The position numbers were made by a program, and so were the translations under genes. From NCBI GenBank assembly GCA_037147395.1, contig JBAWVG010000010.1, forward strand, positions 1-37,168: a stretch of 37,168 nt of DNA, in the 5' to 3' direction. The stretch comes from VFJL01 sp037147395. GTDB lineage: Bacteria; Pseudomonadota; Gammaproteobacteria; Burkholderiales; Nitrosomonadaceae. Positions within the stretch are counted from its first letter, which is position 1. Each line of letters begins with the position of its first letter. Under the pieces are notes generated by a model that did no database searches, was not told where the DNA came from, and saw nothing but the letters and a program-made list of their open reading frames with translations. Shown here one piece after another: positions 24,856-33,704 of the stretch.

Positions 24856-25500
24856 ATGACCGGCATCACTATTGCCCTTTCTAAGGGCCGGATTTTTGAC
24901 GATACAGCGCCTCTGCTTAAAGCGGCCGGCGTGATTGCGCTCGATGACCCTGAAACCTCGCGCAAGCTGATACTCACCACCACCCGAGAAGATGTGCGAT
25001 TGATTATTGTGCGCGCTTCTGATGTACCGACTTATGTGCAATATGGTGCAGCAGACATGGGTATTGCCGGTAAGGATGTGCTGCTCGAACATGGCGGGGC
25101 TGGACTCTATCAACCCCTCGATTTGAATATCGCCTGCTGCCGTATGATGGTGGCAGTACCCGATGATTTCGATTATGAGTCTGCAGTACGTCAGGGCGCC
25201 CGTCTACGGGTAGCGACCAAGTATCTACAAACAGCACGCGAACACTTCGCTGAAAAGGGGATGCATGTTGATTTGATCAAACTCTATGGATCAATGGAGC
25301 TTGCACCACTGGTAGGACTCGCAGATGCAATCGTAGATCTGGTGTCCAGCGGGAATACTCTAAAGGCCAATCAACTTAAAGCGGTGGAAGAGATCATGCC
25401 AATTTCAGCGCGACTGGTGATCAATCAGGCTGCATTGAAACTCAAATACGATACGATCCAGCCAATGCTGGAAGCGTTCTCAGCCGCAGTCAAGAAATAG
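24856..25500 (+). CDS. hisG: ATP phosphoribosyltransferase, short form
   Basis: First step of histidine synthesis: ATP plus PRPP gives phosphoribosyl-ATP. At 214 residues it is the short form, which lacks the C-terminal regulatory ACT-like domain. It normally needs HisZ (a HisRS-like subunit) for activity and histidine feedback. Conserved blocks are ALSKGRIFDDTAPLL, GAADMGIAGKDVLLE, LRVATKYLQTAREHF and DAIVDLVSSGNTLKANQL (PRPP loop). No hisZ is in the window. Confidence 0.97.
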   Translation: MTGITIALSKGRIFDDTAPLLKAAGVIALDDPETSRKLILTTTREDVRLIIVRASDVPTYVQYGAADMGIAGKDVLLEHGGAGLYQPLDLNIACCRMMVAVPDDFDYESAVRQGARLRVATKYLQTAREHFAEKGMHVDLIKLYGSMELAPLVGLADAIVDLVSSGNTLKANQLKAVEEIMPISARLVINQAALKLKYDTIQPMLEAFSAAVKK

Positions 25501-25557
25501 TGAATAGCCTGAACACGTTCATACTCTCCACTTAATAATTCCGAACTGCCCCTCCTT

Positions 25558-26865
25558 ATGCTACAGATAAAACGGCTCTCTTCAACCGATGTCGATTTCG
25601 ATGCGACACTCAGAAAACTACTTGCTTTTGAAGATTCACAGGACGAAGCGGTAGAGACAACCGTCAACACAATTATTGCGGACATTAGAGCACGCGGAGA
25701 TGAAGCACTGCTCGAATATACTCGCCGCTTCGACCATCTGGATGCGACCTCGGTCGCTCATCTTGAGTTACCTAGAGAGCGTTTGCAAAAAGCCCTGCTG
25801 GAATTACCAATAGCTCAGCGAAAACCTCTTGAGCAGGCTGCTGAACGAGTACGCACCTACCATGAGAAGCAGTTATCACAATCCTGGAGCTATACCGAAC
25901 CCAATGGTACGACGCTTGGTCAGAAAATAACCCCTCTTGACCGGGTCGGTCTATACGTACCAGGCGGCAAGGCATCTTATCCTTCGTCAGTACTAATGAA
26001 TGCAATCCCTGCCAAGGTGGCTGGGGTAGGTGAACTTATTATGGTTGTGCCGACCCCAGGCGGTGAGAAGAACGAACTGGTGTTGGCAGCAGCGGCGATT
26101 TGCGAGGTTGACAGAGTATTCACCCTCGGTGGCGCCCAGGCTGTTGCAGCGCTGGCTTATGGCACCGCGACCGTGCCACAGGTAGACAAAATCGTAGGTC
26201 CCGGAAATGCCTATGTAGCAGCCGCCAAGCGCCGCGTGTTTGGCGTAGTTGGTATTGATATGATAGCCGGGCCGTCTGAAATCCTAGTGATTTGTGATGG
26301 CAAAACCGATCCAGACTGGATTGCGATGGACCTGTTTTCACAAGCGGAGCATGATGAAATGGCTCAGGCCATCCTACTCTCTCCCGATGAAGACTTCATC
26401 GAGGCTGTTGCGGCAAGTCTAGTCCGGCAGCTACCTACAATGCCGCGCCAAGCGGTGATACGAACCTCGCTCCAAAACCGTGGAGCATTGATTCACGTTC
26501 GTGACTTGGATGAGGCCTGCGCCATCGCTAATCGGATCGGACCCGAGCATCTAGAGTTATCGGTTGGTCAACCAGAGAAATGGGCAGAAAAAATTCGCCA
26601 CGCTGGTGCGATTTTTCTTGGGCGCTATACCTCTGAAGCCCTCGGCGACTATTGTGCTGGACCCAACCATGTCTTACCCACTTCACGTACCGCCCGATTC
26701 TCATCGCCGCTGGGGGTATATGACTTTCAAAAACGTAGCAGCATCATTCAAGTTTCAGCACAGGGTGCCGCAGAGCTTGGTGCAATTGCTGCTACCCTAG
26801 CTCGGGGAGAGGGTCTGCAGGCGCATGCGATGTCGGCTGAATACCGTTTCAAGGCTCAAAATTAA
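25558..26865 (+). CDS. hisD: Histidinol dehydrogenase
   Basis: Oxidises histidinol to histidine in two NAD+-dependent steps. The 435 residues contain the substrate and NAD regions YVPGGKASYPSSVLMNAIPAKVAGV, GGAQAVAALAYGTATVPQVDKIVGPGNAYVAAAKR and GPSEILVICD. The zinc-binding region is DLFSQAEHDEMAQA, and GDYCAGPNHVLPT lies near the C terminus. ATG start. Only 6 bases separate it from hisC. Confidence 0.98.
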   Translation: MLQIKRLSSTDVDFDATLRKLLAFEDSQDEAVETTVNTIIADIRARGDEALLEYTRRFDHLDATSVAHLELPRERLQKALLELPIAQRKPLEQAAERVRTYHEKQLSQSWSYTEPNGTTLGQKITPLDRVGLYVPGGKASYPSSVLMNAIPAKVAGVGELIMVVPTPGGEKNELVLAAAAICEVDRVFTLGGAQAVAALAYGTATVPQVDKIVGPGNAYVAAAKRRVFGVVGIDMIAGPSEILVICDGKTDPDWIAMDLFSQAEHDEMAQAILLSPDEDFIEAVAASLVRQLPTMPRQAVIRTSLQNRGALIHVRDLDEACAIANRIGPEHLELSVGQPEKWAEKIRHAGAIFLGRYTSEALGDYCAGPNHVLPTSRTARFSSPLGVYDFQKRSSIIQVSAQGAAELGAIAATLARGEGLQAHAMSAEYRFKAQN

Positions 26866-26871
26866 TCCAAG

Positions 26872-27954
26872 ATGAGCTCTACTCCAGACCAGATCATCCG
26901 ACCGGAAATTCTCTCACTCTCCGCCTACCATGTGCAGCCTGCTAATCGCATGGTGAAAATGGACGCGATGGAGAATCCCTATAATCTGCCACAGTCATTG
27001 CGTGATGAGATCGCGCAATTGACAGCAGAGGCACCTCTCAACCGTTACCCTGATGCAAATGCTTCACACCTTAAGGCCCGATTGCGCGAGGCGCTGGATA
27101 TCCCTCCGGGGATGGATGTCCTATTAGGAAATGGATCGGATGAGATTATCCAGATCATCGCACTGGCCGTAGCCAAGCCCGGCGCAGTGTTACTGAGCGT
27201 TGAGCCCGCATTCGTGATGTTCCGCATGATTGCGACTTTCGCAGGGATGCATTACGCAGGGGTGTTGCTGAAAGACAATTTCACTCTTGATCTGGATAAA
27301 ATGCTTGCTGCCATCAGCCAACATCAGCCAGCAGTAATCTTTCTGGCCTACCCTAACAATCCCACGGGTAATTTGTTTGACGACGCCTCTATCTTGCAAA
27401 TTCTTGATGCTGCTCCCGGCTTGGTGGTGATCGATGAGGCCTACCATGCTTTCGCAGATGCGAGCTTTATAGACAGACTTGCACAATATCCCAATCTACT
27501 TCTGATGCGCACACTCTCCAAACTAGGCCTAGCTGGTTTAAGGCTGGGGCTGCTTATCGGCAGGCCAGAGTGGTTGACACAACTAGAAAAACTGCGTTTA
27601 CCGTATAATGTGGGGGTTGCTACTCAGTTGATAGCAGAAAAAGTGTTGCAGCATATCGATATCCTGCTGCAACAGGCCTCATCCATTAAAGTCGAGCGTG
27701 CAGTTTTAGTACGAGCTTTACAAGCAATAGTTGGAGTTGAGGTCTTTCCGACAGATGCAAATTTTATTTTAATACGGATGGCCGATGCTGGCCAAGTGTT
27801 TCAAGGGCTTAAACAACGTGGCGTACTAATCAAGAATCTCGATGGCTCACATCCGCTGCTGAAGAATTGTCTGCGTGTAACGGTTGGGACCTCCGATGAG
27901 AATATGCAATTCCTAGCAGCACTGCAGGCCTCGATCAAACAGCCAATTAACTGA
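26872..27954 (+). CDS. hisC: Histidinol-phosphate aminotransferase
   Basis: PLP-dependent transamination of imidazole acetol phosphate to histidinol phosphate. The 360-residue fold-type I protein has MDAMENPYNLP, LLGNGSDEIIQIIALA, FLAYPNNPTGNLF and VVIDEAYHAF. The PLP lysine lies in MRTLSKLGLAGLRLGLLIG. The his context supports hisC rather than another aminotransferase. 24 bases before hisB. Confidence 0.97.
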   Translation: MSSTPDQIIRPEILSLSAYHVQPANRMVKMDAMENPYNLPQSLRDEIAQLTAEAPLNRYPDANASHLKARLREALDIPPGMDVLLGNGSDEIIQIIALAVAKPGAVLLSVEPAFVMFRMIATFAGMHYAGVLLKDNFTLDLDKMLAAISQHQPAVIFLAYPNNPTGNLFDDASILQILDAAPGLVVIDEAYHAFADASFIDRLAQYPNLLLMRTLSKLGLAGLRLGLLIGRPEWLTQLEKLRLPYNVGVATQLIAEKVLQHIDILLQQASSIKVERAVLVRALQAIVGVEVFPTDANFILIRMADAGQVFQGLKQRGVLIKNLDGSHPLLKNCLRVTVGTSDENMQFLAALQASIKQPIN

Positions 27955-27978
27955 AATAAAACTGTAACCCAGACAATC

Positions 27979-28566
27979 ATGCGCCAGACACAAATCACCC
28001 GAAATACTTTGGAAACCCAGATCAGCGTCAACATCAATCTGGATGGAACCGGCAAAGCATTACTGAATACTGGCATTCCGTTTCTTGACCATATGCTGGA
28101 TCAGGTGGCCCGCCACGGCATGATAGACCTCGAAATTACCGCTCAAGGGGATTTACACATTGACGCCCATCATACGGTAGAGGATATAGGCATCACTTTA
28201 GGTCAAGCATTTGCACAAGCTATCGGGGATAAGAAAGGTCTGCGCCGTTATGGTCATGCGTATGTTCCCTTGGACGAGGCCTTGTCGCGGGTCGTGGTCG
28301 ATCTTTCGGGACGGCCTGGCATGGAGTTTAATGTCAATTTCGTACGTGCCCGCATCGGTGAATTTGACGTAGACCTGACAAATGAGTTCTTCCAAGGTTT
28401 TGTTAACCATGCCCTGGTGACGCTGCACATTGACAACCTGTCTGGAGGGAATGCTCACCATCAGGCAGAAACTATATTCAAGGCATTTGGCCGAGCACTA
28501 CGGGTTGCGATAGAACTCGATCCACGTGCTGCCGGTATAATCCCATCTACCAAAGGTTCTTTGTAA
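27979..28566 (+). CDS. hisB: Imidazoleglycerol-phosphate dehydratase
   Basis: Dehydrates imidazole glycerol phosphate. The 195 residues are the monofunctional form, without the N-terminal histidinol-phosphatase of enteric HisB, so the phosphatase is encoded elsewhere. The manganese-binding motifs are FLDHMLDQVARHG, HIDAHHTVEDIGI and the C-terminal GGNAHHQAETIFKAFGRAL. 22 bases before hisH. Confidence 0.98.
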   Translation: MRQTQITRNTLETQISVNINLDGTGKALLNTGIPFLDHMLDQVARHGMIDLEITAQGDLHIDAHHTVEDIGITLGQAFAQAIGDKKGLRRYGHAYVPLDEALSRVVVDLSGRPGMEFNVNFVRARIGEFDVDLTNEFFQGFVNHALVTLHIDNLSGGNAHHQAETIFKAFGRALRVAIELDPRAAGIIPSTKGSL

Positions 28567-28588
28567 CCTCCTTACCTCCCCTTGTAGC

Positions 28589-29242
28589 ATGACTGATATC
28601 GCAATCGTTGACTACGGCATGGGCAATCTTCGCTCCGTGTCAAAAGCTCTAGAGCACGTTGCCCCTAAGGCAACCGTGGTCATTACTAGCGACCCAGCAG
28701 TGGTTCGAAAAGCTTCTCGTGTCGTATTTCCAGGTCAGGGTGCGATGCCAAATTGCATGCATGAAATGGATTCGCGTGGTTTGCGTGATGCAGTAATACA
28801 TGCCGCTGCTAACAAACCATTTCTCGGCATCTGTCTCGGCTTACAGATGCTGTTTGAAACCAGCGAAGAAGGCAATGTAAAAGGCCTGGGTATCCTGCCA
28901 GGAAAGGTACGGCGCTTCCCTGCCGCGGCGGCAATGCATAACGCCGACGGGCAGAAACTCAAAGTGCCACATATGGGCTGGAATCAGGTTCATCAAGCTA
29001 TCGATCACCCGTTGTGGCATGGGATCAATAACGATGCACGCTTTTATTTCGTACATAGTTACTATGTCGACGCCGGCAGCCCTGAGCCGGTAGCGGCCTA
29101 CAGTTTTTATCCTTTTCAGTTTACTTGTGCAGTGGCAAGAGATAATATTTTCGCTGTCCAGTTTCATCCAGAAAAAAGCCATTCGGCAGGACTGACTCTA
29201 CTTGGAAATTTTGTGCAATGGGAACCAGCTACCACAAACTAG
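28589..29242 (+). CDS. hisH: Imidazole glycerol phosphate synthase, glutaminase subunit
   Basis: Class I glutamine amidotransferase that feeds ammonia to HisF. The 217 residues show the nucleophile cysteine in FLGICLGLQMLF and the His-Glu pair in AVQFHPEKSHSAG. VDYGMGNLRSVSKALEHV is the N-terminal block. Its partner hisF lies downstream, past hisA. Confidence 0.98.
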   Translation: MTDIAIVDYGMGNLRSVSKALEHVAPKATVVITSDPAVVRKASRVVFPGQGAMPNCMHEMDSRGLRDAVIHAAANKPFLGICLGLQMLFETSEEGNVKGLGILPGKVRRFPAAAAMHNADGQKLKVPHMGWNQVHQAIDHPLWHGINNDARFYFVHSYYVDAGSPEPVAAYSFYPFQFTCAVARDNIFAVQFHPEKSHSAGLTLLGNFVQWEPATTN

Positions 29243-29316
29243 ACTGATCAGATCTGACCATGAATTTTCTTCAACCATAAAAATATTAAACCCTAACAAC
29301 TTAGCTCCGATTCAAA

Positions 29317-30063
29317 ATGTTAATCATTCCTGCGATAGATCTTAAAGACGGACACTGTGTCCGTCTCAAACAAGGAATAATGGAAGAGGCCACTGTTTTT
29401 TCAGAGAGCCCCGCGTCCATGGCTGAGCATTGGTTGCAGCAAGGTGCGCGTCGCTTACACTTGGTGGATCTAAACGGGGCATTCGCAGGAACACCAAAGA
29501 ATGGACTGGCAATCCGTGCCATTGTCGAAACTGTCGGCGACAGAATTCCGATTCAATTGGGCGGCGGGATCCGCGATCTTGAAACCATCGAACGATATCT
29601 AGATGATGGTATCACCTACGTTATTATAGGAACTGCAGCGGTGAAGACACCCGGTTTCCTGCATGATGCCTGCTATGCCTTTCCTGGTCACATCATGGTC
29701 GGACTGGATGCGAAAGATGGCAAGGTAGCAGTCGACGGCTGGTCCAAGGTCACCGGTCACAACGTGATTGATTTGGCCAAGAAGTTCGAAAATTATGGGG
29801 TCCAAGCGATCATCTATACCGACATCGGTCGAGATGGCATGCTCAGTGGCGTTAATATCAAGGCTACCGTGGATATGGCAAGAGCACTCACTATCCCCGT
29901 CATTGCCAGTGGAGGCATCACCAACCTCGATGATGTCAGAGCGCTTTGCGAAGTCGAGTCGGAAGGCATCATGGGGGCCATCACTGGACGCGCCATTTAC
30001 GAAGGTTCCCTAGACTTCAGGGCGGCACAGGAGTTAGCCGATACTCTTGGCACCAGTCCTTAA
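29317..30063 (+). CDS. hisA: ProFAR isomerase (phosphoribosylformimino-AICAR-P isomerase)
   Basis: Amadori isomerisation in histidine synthesis on a half-barrel-duplicated TIM barrel. The 248 residues show IPAIDLKDGHCVRLKQG (catalytic Asp near residue 8), QLGGGIRDLETIERYLDDG, IIYTDIGRDGMLSGVN (second Asp) and VIASGGITNLDDV. It lies 74 bases after hisH and is followed by an unusually long 126-base gap before hisF. Confidence 0.98.
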   Translation: MLIIPAIDLKDGHCVRLKQGIMEEATVFSESPASMAEHWLQQGARRLHLVDLNGAFAGTPKNGLAIRAIVETVGDRIPIQLGGGIRDLETIERYLDDGITYVIIGTAAVKTPGFLHDACYAFPGHIMVGLDAKDGKVAVDGWSKVTGHNVIDLAKKFENYGVQAIIYTDIGRDGMLSGVNIKATVDMARALTIPVIASGGITNLDDVRALCEVESEGIMGAITGRAIYEGSLDFRAAQELADTLGTSP

Positions 30064-30189
30064 GCCAATAATCTCCTCAACAACTTATCATCATAGACCC
30101 ATGAGACTGGAACAGTTAAGTTCAGTTATTTACTTACCTGTACGCCTCTGTGTCTCTGCTTACCTTTAGGGTAGAAGGTCTTTAGTCTT

Positions 30190-30966
30190 ATGGGTCTCGC
30201 CAAACGTATTATCCCCTGTCTCGATGTAACCAATGGTCGCGTGGTCAAGGGTGTCAACTTCGTAGCCCTACGGGACGCGGGTGATCCCGTTGAGATCGCA
30301 CGCCGCTACGATGAACAAGGAGCTGATGAGCTAACATTCCTAGACATCACTGCCAGCTCTGACAATCGTGACATTATTCTACGTATCATTGAAGAAGTTG
30401 CGGCTCAAGTCTTCATCCCGCTCACTGTGGGAGGGGGAGTTCGTGAAGTGGGGGATGTACGCAGGCTATTAAATGCTGGCGCTGATAAGGTCAGCATCAA
30501 CACATCGGCTATTCAGAATCCTCAATTAGTGGCAGATGCCGCAGGCCATTATGGTTCTCAGTGTATCGTGGTAGCAATAGATGCTAAGAAAGTGAGCGGT
30601 ATGGGTCCTGATACGAACCGTTGGGAAGTATTCACCCATGGCGGACGCAGAGCTACCGGTCTCGATGCAGTGGAATGGGCAGTGAAAATGCAATCTCTGG
30701 GAGCAGGTGAAATTCTATTGACCAGTATGGATAGAGATGGGACCCACAATGGTTTTGATCTGGGGCTCACTCGCACGGTATCAGATGCATTGGACATACC
30801 GGTCATTGCCAGTGGTGGCGTGGGCAATCTCCAACACCTAGTGGACGGTGTAATACAGGGCCATGCAGAGGCGGTGCTTGCAGCAAGCATATTTCATTAC
30901 GGTGAATATAATATCCGGCAGGCTAAGGAGTATATGGCGCAACATGGGATTGAAGTTAGGCTATAG
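30190..30966 (+). CDS. hisF: Imidazole glycerol phosphate synthase, cyclase subunit
   Basis: TIM barrel that uses HisH ammonia to form imidazole glycerol phosphate and AICAR. The 258 residues include IIPCLDVTNGRVVKGVNF (catalytic Asp near 11), PLTVGGGVREVGDVRRLLNAGADKVSINTSA, LLTSMDRDGTHNGFD (second Asp) and VIASGGVGNLQHLVDGV. ATG start. Confidence 0.98.
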   Translation: MGLAKRIIPCLDVTNGRVVKGVNFVALRDAGDPVEIARRYDEQGADELTFLDITASSDNRDIILRIIEEVAAQVFIPLTVGGGVREVGDVRRLLNAGADKVSINTSAIQNPQLVADAAGHYGSQCIVVAIDAKKVSGMGPDTNRWEVFTHGGRRATGLDAVEWAVKMQSLGAGEILLTSMDRDGTHNGFDLGLTRTVSDALDIPVIASGGVGNLQHLVDGVIQGHAEAVLAASIFHYGEYNIRQAKEYMAQHGIEVRL

Positions 30967-31017
30967 TGTTAAAATCAAAATCGAGAGGTCTTTCCACCAA
31001 TCTTGGATCCTGAATCT

Positions 31018-31407
31018 ATGTCTGCTACTTGGCTCAACAAGGTAAACTGGTCCGATGACGGGTTGGTGACGGCAGTAGCTCAGGAGGCTGATAGCGGCCA
31101 GGTATTAATGGTCGCCTGGATGGACCGCGAAGCATTACGCCTCACCGTAGAAACAGGCGAGGCGGTATACTGGTCACGCTCCCGCAAGAAGCTCTGGCAC
31201 AAAGGTGAAGAATCCGGTCACGTCCAAAAAATAAAGGAAATCCGTATGGATTGCGATGGCGATGTTTTGCTACTAACGGTTCAGCAGGCTGGTGGTATTG
31301 CCTGTCATACCGGTAGACATAGCTGCTTCTACAACCATCTAAAAAATGGCCAGTGGGTGGTCGCTGAACCGGTAATCAAGAATCCTGAAGAAATCTACAA
31401 AAAATGA
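31018..31407 (+). CDS. hisI: Phosphoribosyl-AMP cyclohydrolase
   Basis: Hydrolyses the purine ring of phosphoribosyl-AMP. The separate (unfused) form has 129 residues from the ATG at 31018; a TTG at 31003 would add five residues. VLMVAWMDREALRLTVETGEAVYWSRSRKKLWHKGEESGH is diagnostic. The zinc and magnesium ligands lie in MDCDGDVLLLTV and GIACHTGRHSCFY. Its stop overlaps the hisE start by four bases. Confidence 0.96.
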   Translation: MSATWLNKVNWSDDGLVTAVAQEADSGQVLMVAWMDREALRLTVETGEAVYWSRSRKKLWHKGEESGHVQKIKEIRMDCDGDVLLLTVQQAGGIACHTGRHSCFYNHLKNGQWVVAEPVIKNPEEIYKK

Positions 31408-31730
31408 CAGAATCGACGATTCTCTGCCGCCTGGCAGAAACCATTGAATCTCGCAAGAATGGTGACCCTGCTACTTCGTATGTCGCAAAATTGCTGCATG
31501 AAGGAAATGACAAGATACTCAGAAAAATAACGGAAGAGGCCACCGAAACACTATTGGCTGCGAAAGACTGTGACAAAGAGCATATCGTACGCGAGACTGC
31601 AGATCTGTGGTTCCATTGCTTAATATTGCTCGCGCATCATGGCCTAGGACCGAACGATGTGCTGAATGAACTACAGAGACGTGAAGGGGTTTCCGGAGTA
31701 GCCGAGAAGGCATCTCGGAAAACCGGATAA
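31404..31730 (+). CDS. hisE: Phosphoribosyl-ATP pyrophosphatase
   Basis: Second step of histidine synthesis: removes pyrophosphate from phosphoribosyl-ATP. The 108-residue all-helical MazG-like protein has SYVAKLLHEGNDKILRKITEEATETLLAAKD and the metal-binding ETADLWFHCLILL. The four-base overlap with hisI suggests translational coupling. Confidence 0.97.
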   Translation: MTESTILCRLAETIESRKNGDPATSYVAKLLHEGNDKILRKITEEATETLLAAKDCDKEHIVRETADLWFHCLILLAHHGLGPNDVLNELQRREGVSGVAEKASRKTG

Positions 31731-31732
31731 AA

Positions 31733-32086
31733 ATGGAAGACTGCTTATTCTGCAAAATCGTAAGAGGGGAAGTTCCCTGTAACAAGGTATACGAGGATGC
31801 AGAGGTACTCGCATTTCATGATATCCATCCAGCAGCACCGATACATTTCATGCTGATACCCAAGTTACATATCTCTTCATTGACCAAGATTGAGGACCAG
31901 CACCGCGATTTACTCGGCAAGATTATGCTACTGGTACCAAAATTAGCGCAGGATCAAGGATGCACAGACGGATTTCGCACAATTATCAATACGGGGCGGG
32001 TAGGTGGACAGGAAATTTATCACCTTCATATCCACATTATCGGTGGCATCGAATGTTTACCTGTGATGATTCATCACCAGAGATAG
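31733..32086 (+). CDS. HIT-family nucleotide hydrolase (HinT-like)
   Basis: Histidine-triad hydrolase, acting on purine nucleoside phosphoramidates in studied HinT proteins. The 117 residues show the zinc-like N-terminal CLFCKIVRGEVPCNKVYED and the triad in YHLHIHIIGG. The position between hisE and tatA, two bases after hisE, is conserved in many betaproteobacteria, though the functional link is unclear. Confidence 0.96.
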   Translation: MEDCLFCKIVRGEVPCNKVYEDAEVLAFHDIHPAAPIHFMLIPKLHISSLTKIEDQHRDLLGKIMLLVPKLAQDQGCTDGFRTIINTGRVGGQEIYHLHIHIIGGIECLPVMIHHQR

Positions 32087-32094
32087 GGGAGTAA

Positions 32095-32322
32095 ATGATG
32101 GGAACATTCAGCATCTGGCATTGGCTGGTAGTTCTGGTGATTGTCGTTTTGATATTCGGCACCAAGAAACTGCGTAATCTCGGTAGCGATCTAGGGGGGG
32201 CAGTGAAAGGTTTCAAAGAGGGTGTGAAAGGTGCTGATGAAGAAAATACCCCTCCCCCACAACAGATGAGCGGTCAAACCATCGAGGGCGAGGTCAGCGA
32301 CAAGTCACAAAAAAAATCATGA
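32095..32322 (+). CDS. tatA: Sec-independent protein translocase subunit TatA
   Basis: Pore-forming subunit of the twin-arginine system, which exports folded proteins. The 75 residues have one N-terminal membrane helix (SIWHWLVVLVIVVLIFG) followed by the amphipathic helix KLRNLGSDLGGAVKGFKEGVKG and a charged tail. The first two codons are both ATG, so the start is ambiguous by one residue. Eight bases after the HIT gene. Confidence 0.97.
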   Translation: MMGTFSIWHWLVVLVIVVLIFGTKKLRNLGSDLGGAVKGFKEGVKGADEENTPPPQQMSGQTIEGEVSDKSQKKS

Positions 32323-32402
32323 TAGCTACAACTGGTCGAACCACTCGACAGGTAAAAATCTAACCCCTAGATACTGCTCTTCGTCCACGACCCGCACAAA
32401 AA

Positions 32403-32810
32403 ATGTTCGATATCAGTTTCGCTGAAATACTGATCATAGCAATCGTAGCGCTGATCGTGGTGGGCCCGCAGCGACTCCCCAAGGTAGCCCGGACCTTGGG
32501 ATATCTATTCGGACGTGCGCAACGTTATGCAGACAATATCAGAAGTGATATTCGGCATGAAATGGAACTAGAAGAGCTGAAGAAACTAAAAAATTCGATG
32601 CAGGAAGCCACCCATACTTTTGAAGATGCGATTCAACAGGAAATAACGAAAACTCCAGCAGTTTCTGTACCACCAGAAGTCGTGACAGAGAACAAGTCAT
32701 TGACGGAATTCAACACTACCCAAGTTGGGCCAGCATCTCAACCGAATCTGGGGGCAGATGATGCCCCCGGGAAACTATCAAACGATGCCGGTAATGCGAC
32801 TTTCAAATAA
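32403..32810 (+). CDS. tatB: Sec-independent protein translocase subunit TatB
   Basis: Forms the substrate receptor with TatC. The 135 residues begin MFDISFAEILIIAIVALIVVGPQRLP, the TatB form of the membrane helix and hinge (with the N-terminal Glu). The amphipathic helix and a long charged, poorly conserved tail follow. 80 bases lie between tatA and tatB, without a clear hairpin. Confidence 0.96.
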   Translation: MFDISFAEILIIAIVALIVVGPQRLPKVARTLGYLFGRAQRYADNIRSDIRHEMELEELKKLKNSMQEATHTFEDAIQQEITKTPAVSVPPEVVTENKSLTEFNTTQVGPASQPNLGADDAPGKLSNDAGNATFK

Positions 32811-32875
32811 CGTGCTCCATGCTGGTGCGGATCAACACAACCGCGTCGGCAACTATTGACCTACCCCGTGATGAC

Positions 32876-33670
32876 ATGAGCACTGAAGATACCTTCATTT
32901 CACATCTGATGGAATTGCGCACCCGGTTGATCCGTGCATTCGGAGTTCTAGCGCTGGGATTTCTGCCCTGTGCCTATTATGCACGGGAACTTTACTCGCT
33001 TCTGGCACATCCCCTTCTGGAACAACTACCACAAGGTGGACAAATGATTGCCACGGAAATTGTCACCCCGTTCTTTGTTCCGATGAAAGTTGCAATGATG
33101 GCTGCTGCGGTCATCACATTGCCGCACACGCTCTATCAGGTGTGGGCCTTCGTTGCGCCGGGGCTGTATTCACACGAAAAACGCATGGTACTGCCGTTGG
33201 TTCTTGCTAGCAGTTTCCTATTTGTCTGCGGCATGGCATTTGCCTACTTTGCCGCACTACCATTGGTATTCGAGTTCATCACCCATTTTGCACCTGAAGG
33301 GGTGGCGGTAATGACAGATATCGGCAAGTATCTCGACTTTGTCCTGGCCATGTTTATCGCTTTCGGCGTGACTTTTGAAGTACCGGTACTCGTTGTAATG
33401 CTGGTCCGAATGAACGTTATTTCAATTGCCAAATTAAAAGATATACGTAGCTACGTCCTGGTTGGGGCATTCGTGGCTGGTGCGATCTTTACCCCACCCG
33501 ATGTGGTCTCTCAATTCATGCTGGCAGTACCACTTTATCTACTCTATGAACTGGGTATCCTGGCCGCAGGTTTCATGGGGAAACCTTTACCAGTTAAAAG
33601 TTGTCAGCTCACGAGTGACGAAGAAAAGAAACAAAGTCAGAATGAAACCGAGATCAAGGAAAGTCGTTAA
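32876..33670 (+). CDS. tatC: Sec-independent protein translocase subunit TatC
   Basis: Six-helix membrane protein that recognises the twin-arginine signal. From the ATG at 32876 it has 264 residues and begins MSTEDTFISHLMELRTRL, matching the family start. An in-frame ATG at 32819 would add 19 residues without support. FVAPGLYSHEKRMVLPLV and FGVTFEVPVLVVMLV are family blocks. Most of the C-terminal tail is charged. It converges with the S1C protease gene. Confidence 0.96.
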   Translation: MSTEDTFISHLMELRTRLIRAFGVLALGFLPCAYYARELYSLLAHPLLEQLPQGGQMIATEIVTPFFVPMKVAMMAAAVITLPHTLYQVWAFVAPGLYSHEKRMVLPLVLASSFLFVCGMAFAYFAALPLVFEFITHFAPEGVAVMTDIGKYLDFVLAMFIAFGVTFEVPVLVVMLVRMNVISIAKLKDIRSYVLVGAFVAGAIFTPPDVVSQFMLAVPLYLLYELGILAAGFMGKPLPVKSCQLTSDEEKKQSQNETEIKESR

Positions 33671-33704
33671 ACCCCAGAGCAATTGGTTAGGAACATCTCT
33701 AGCG

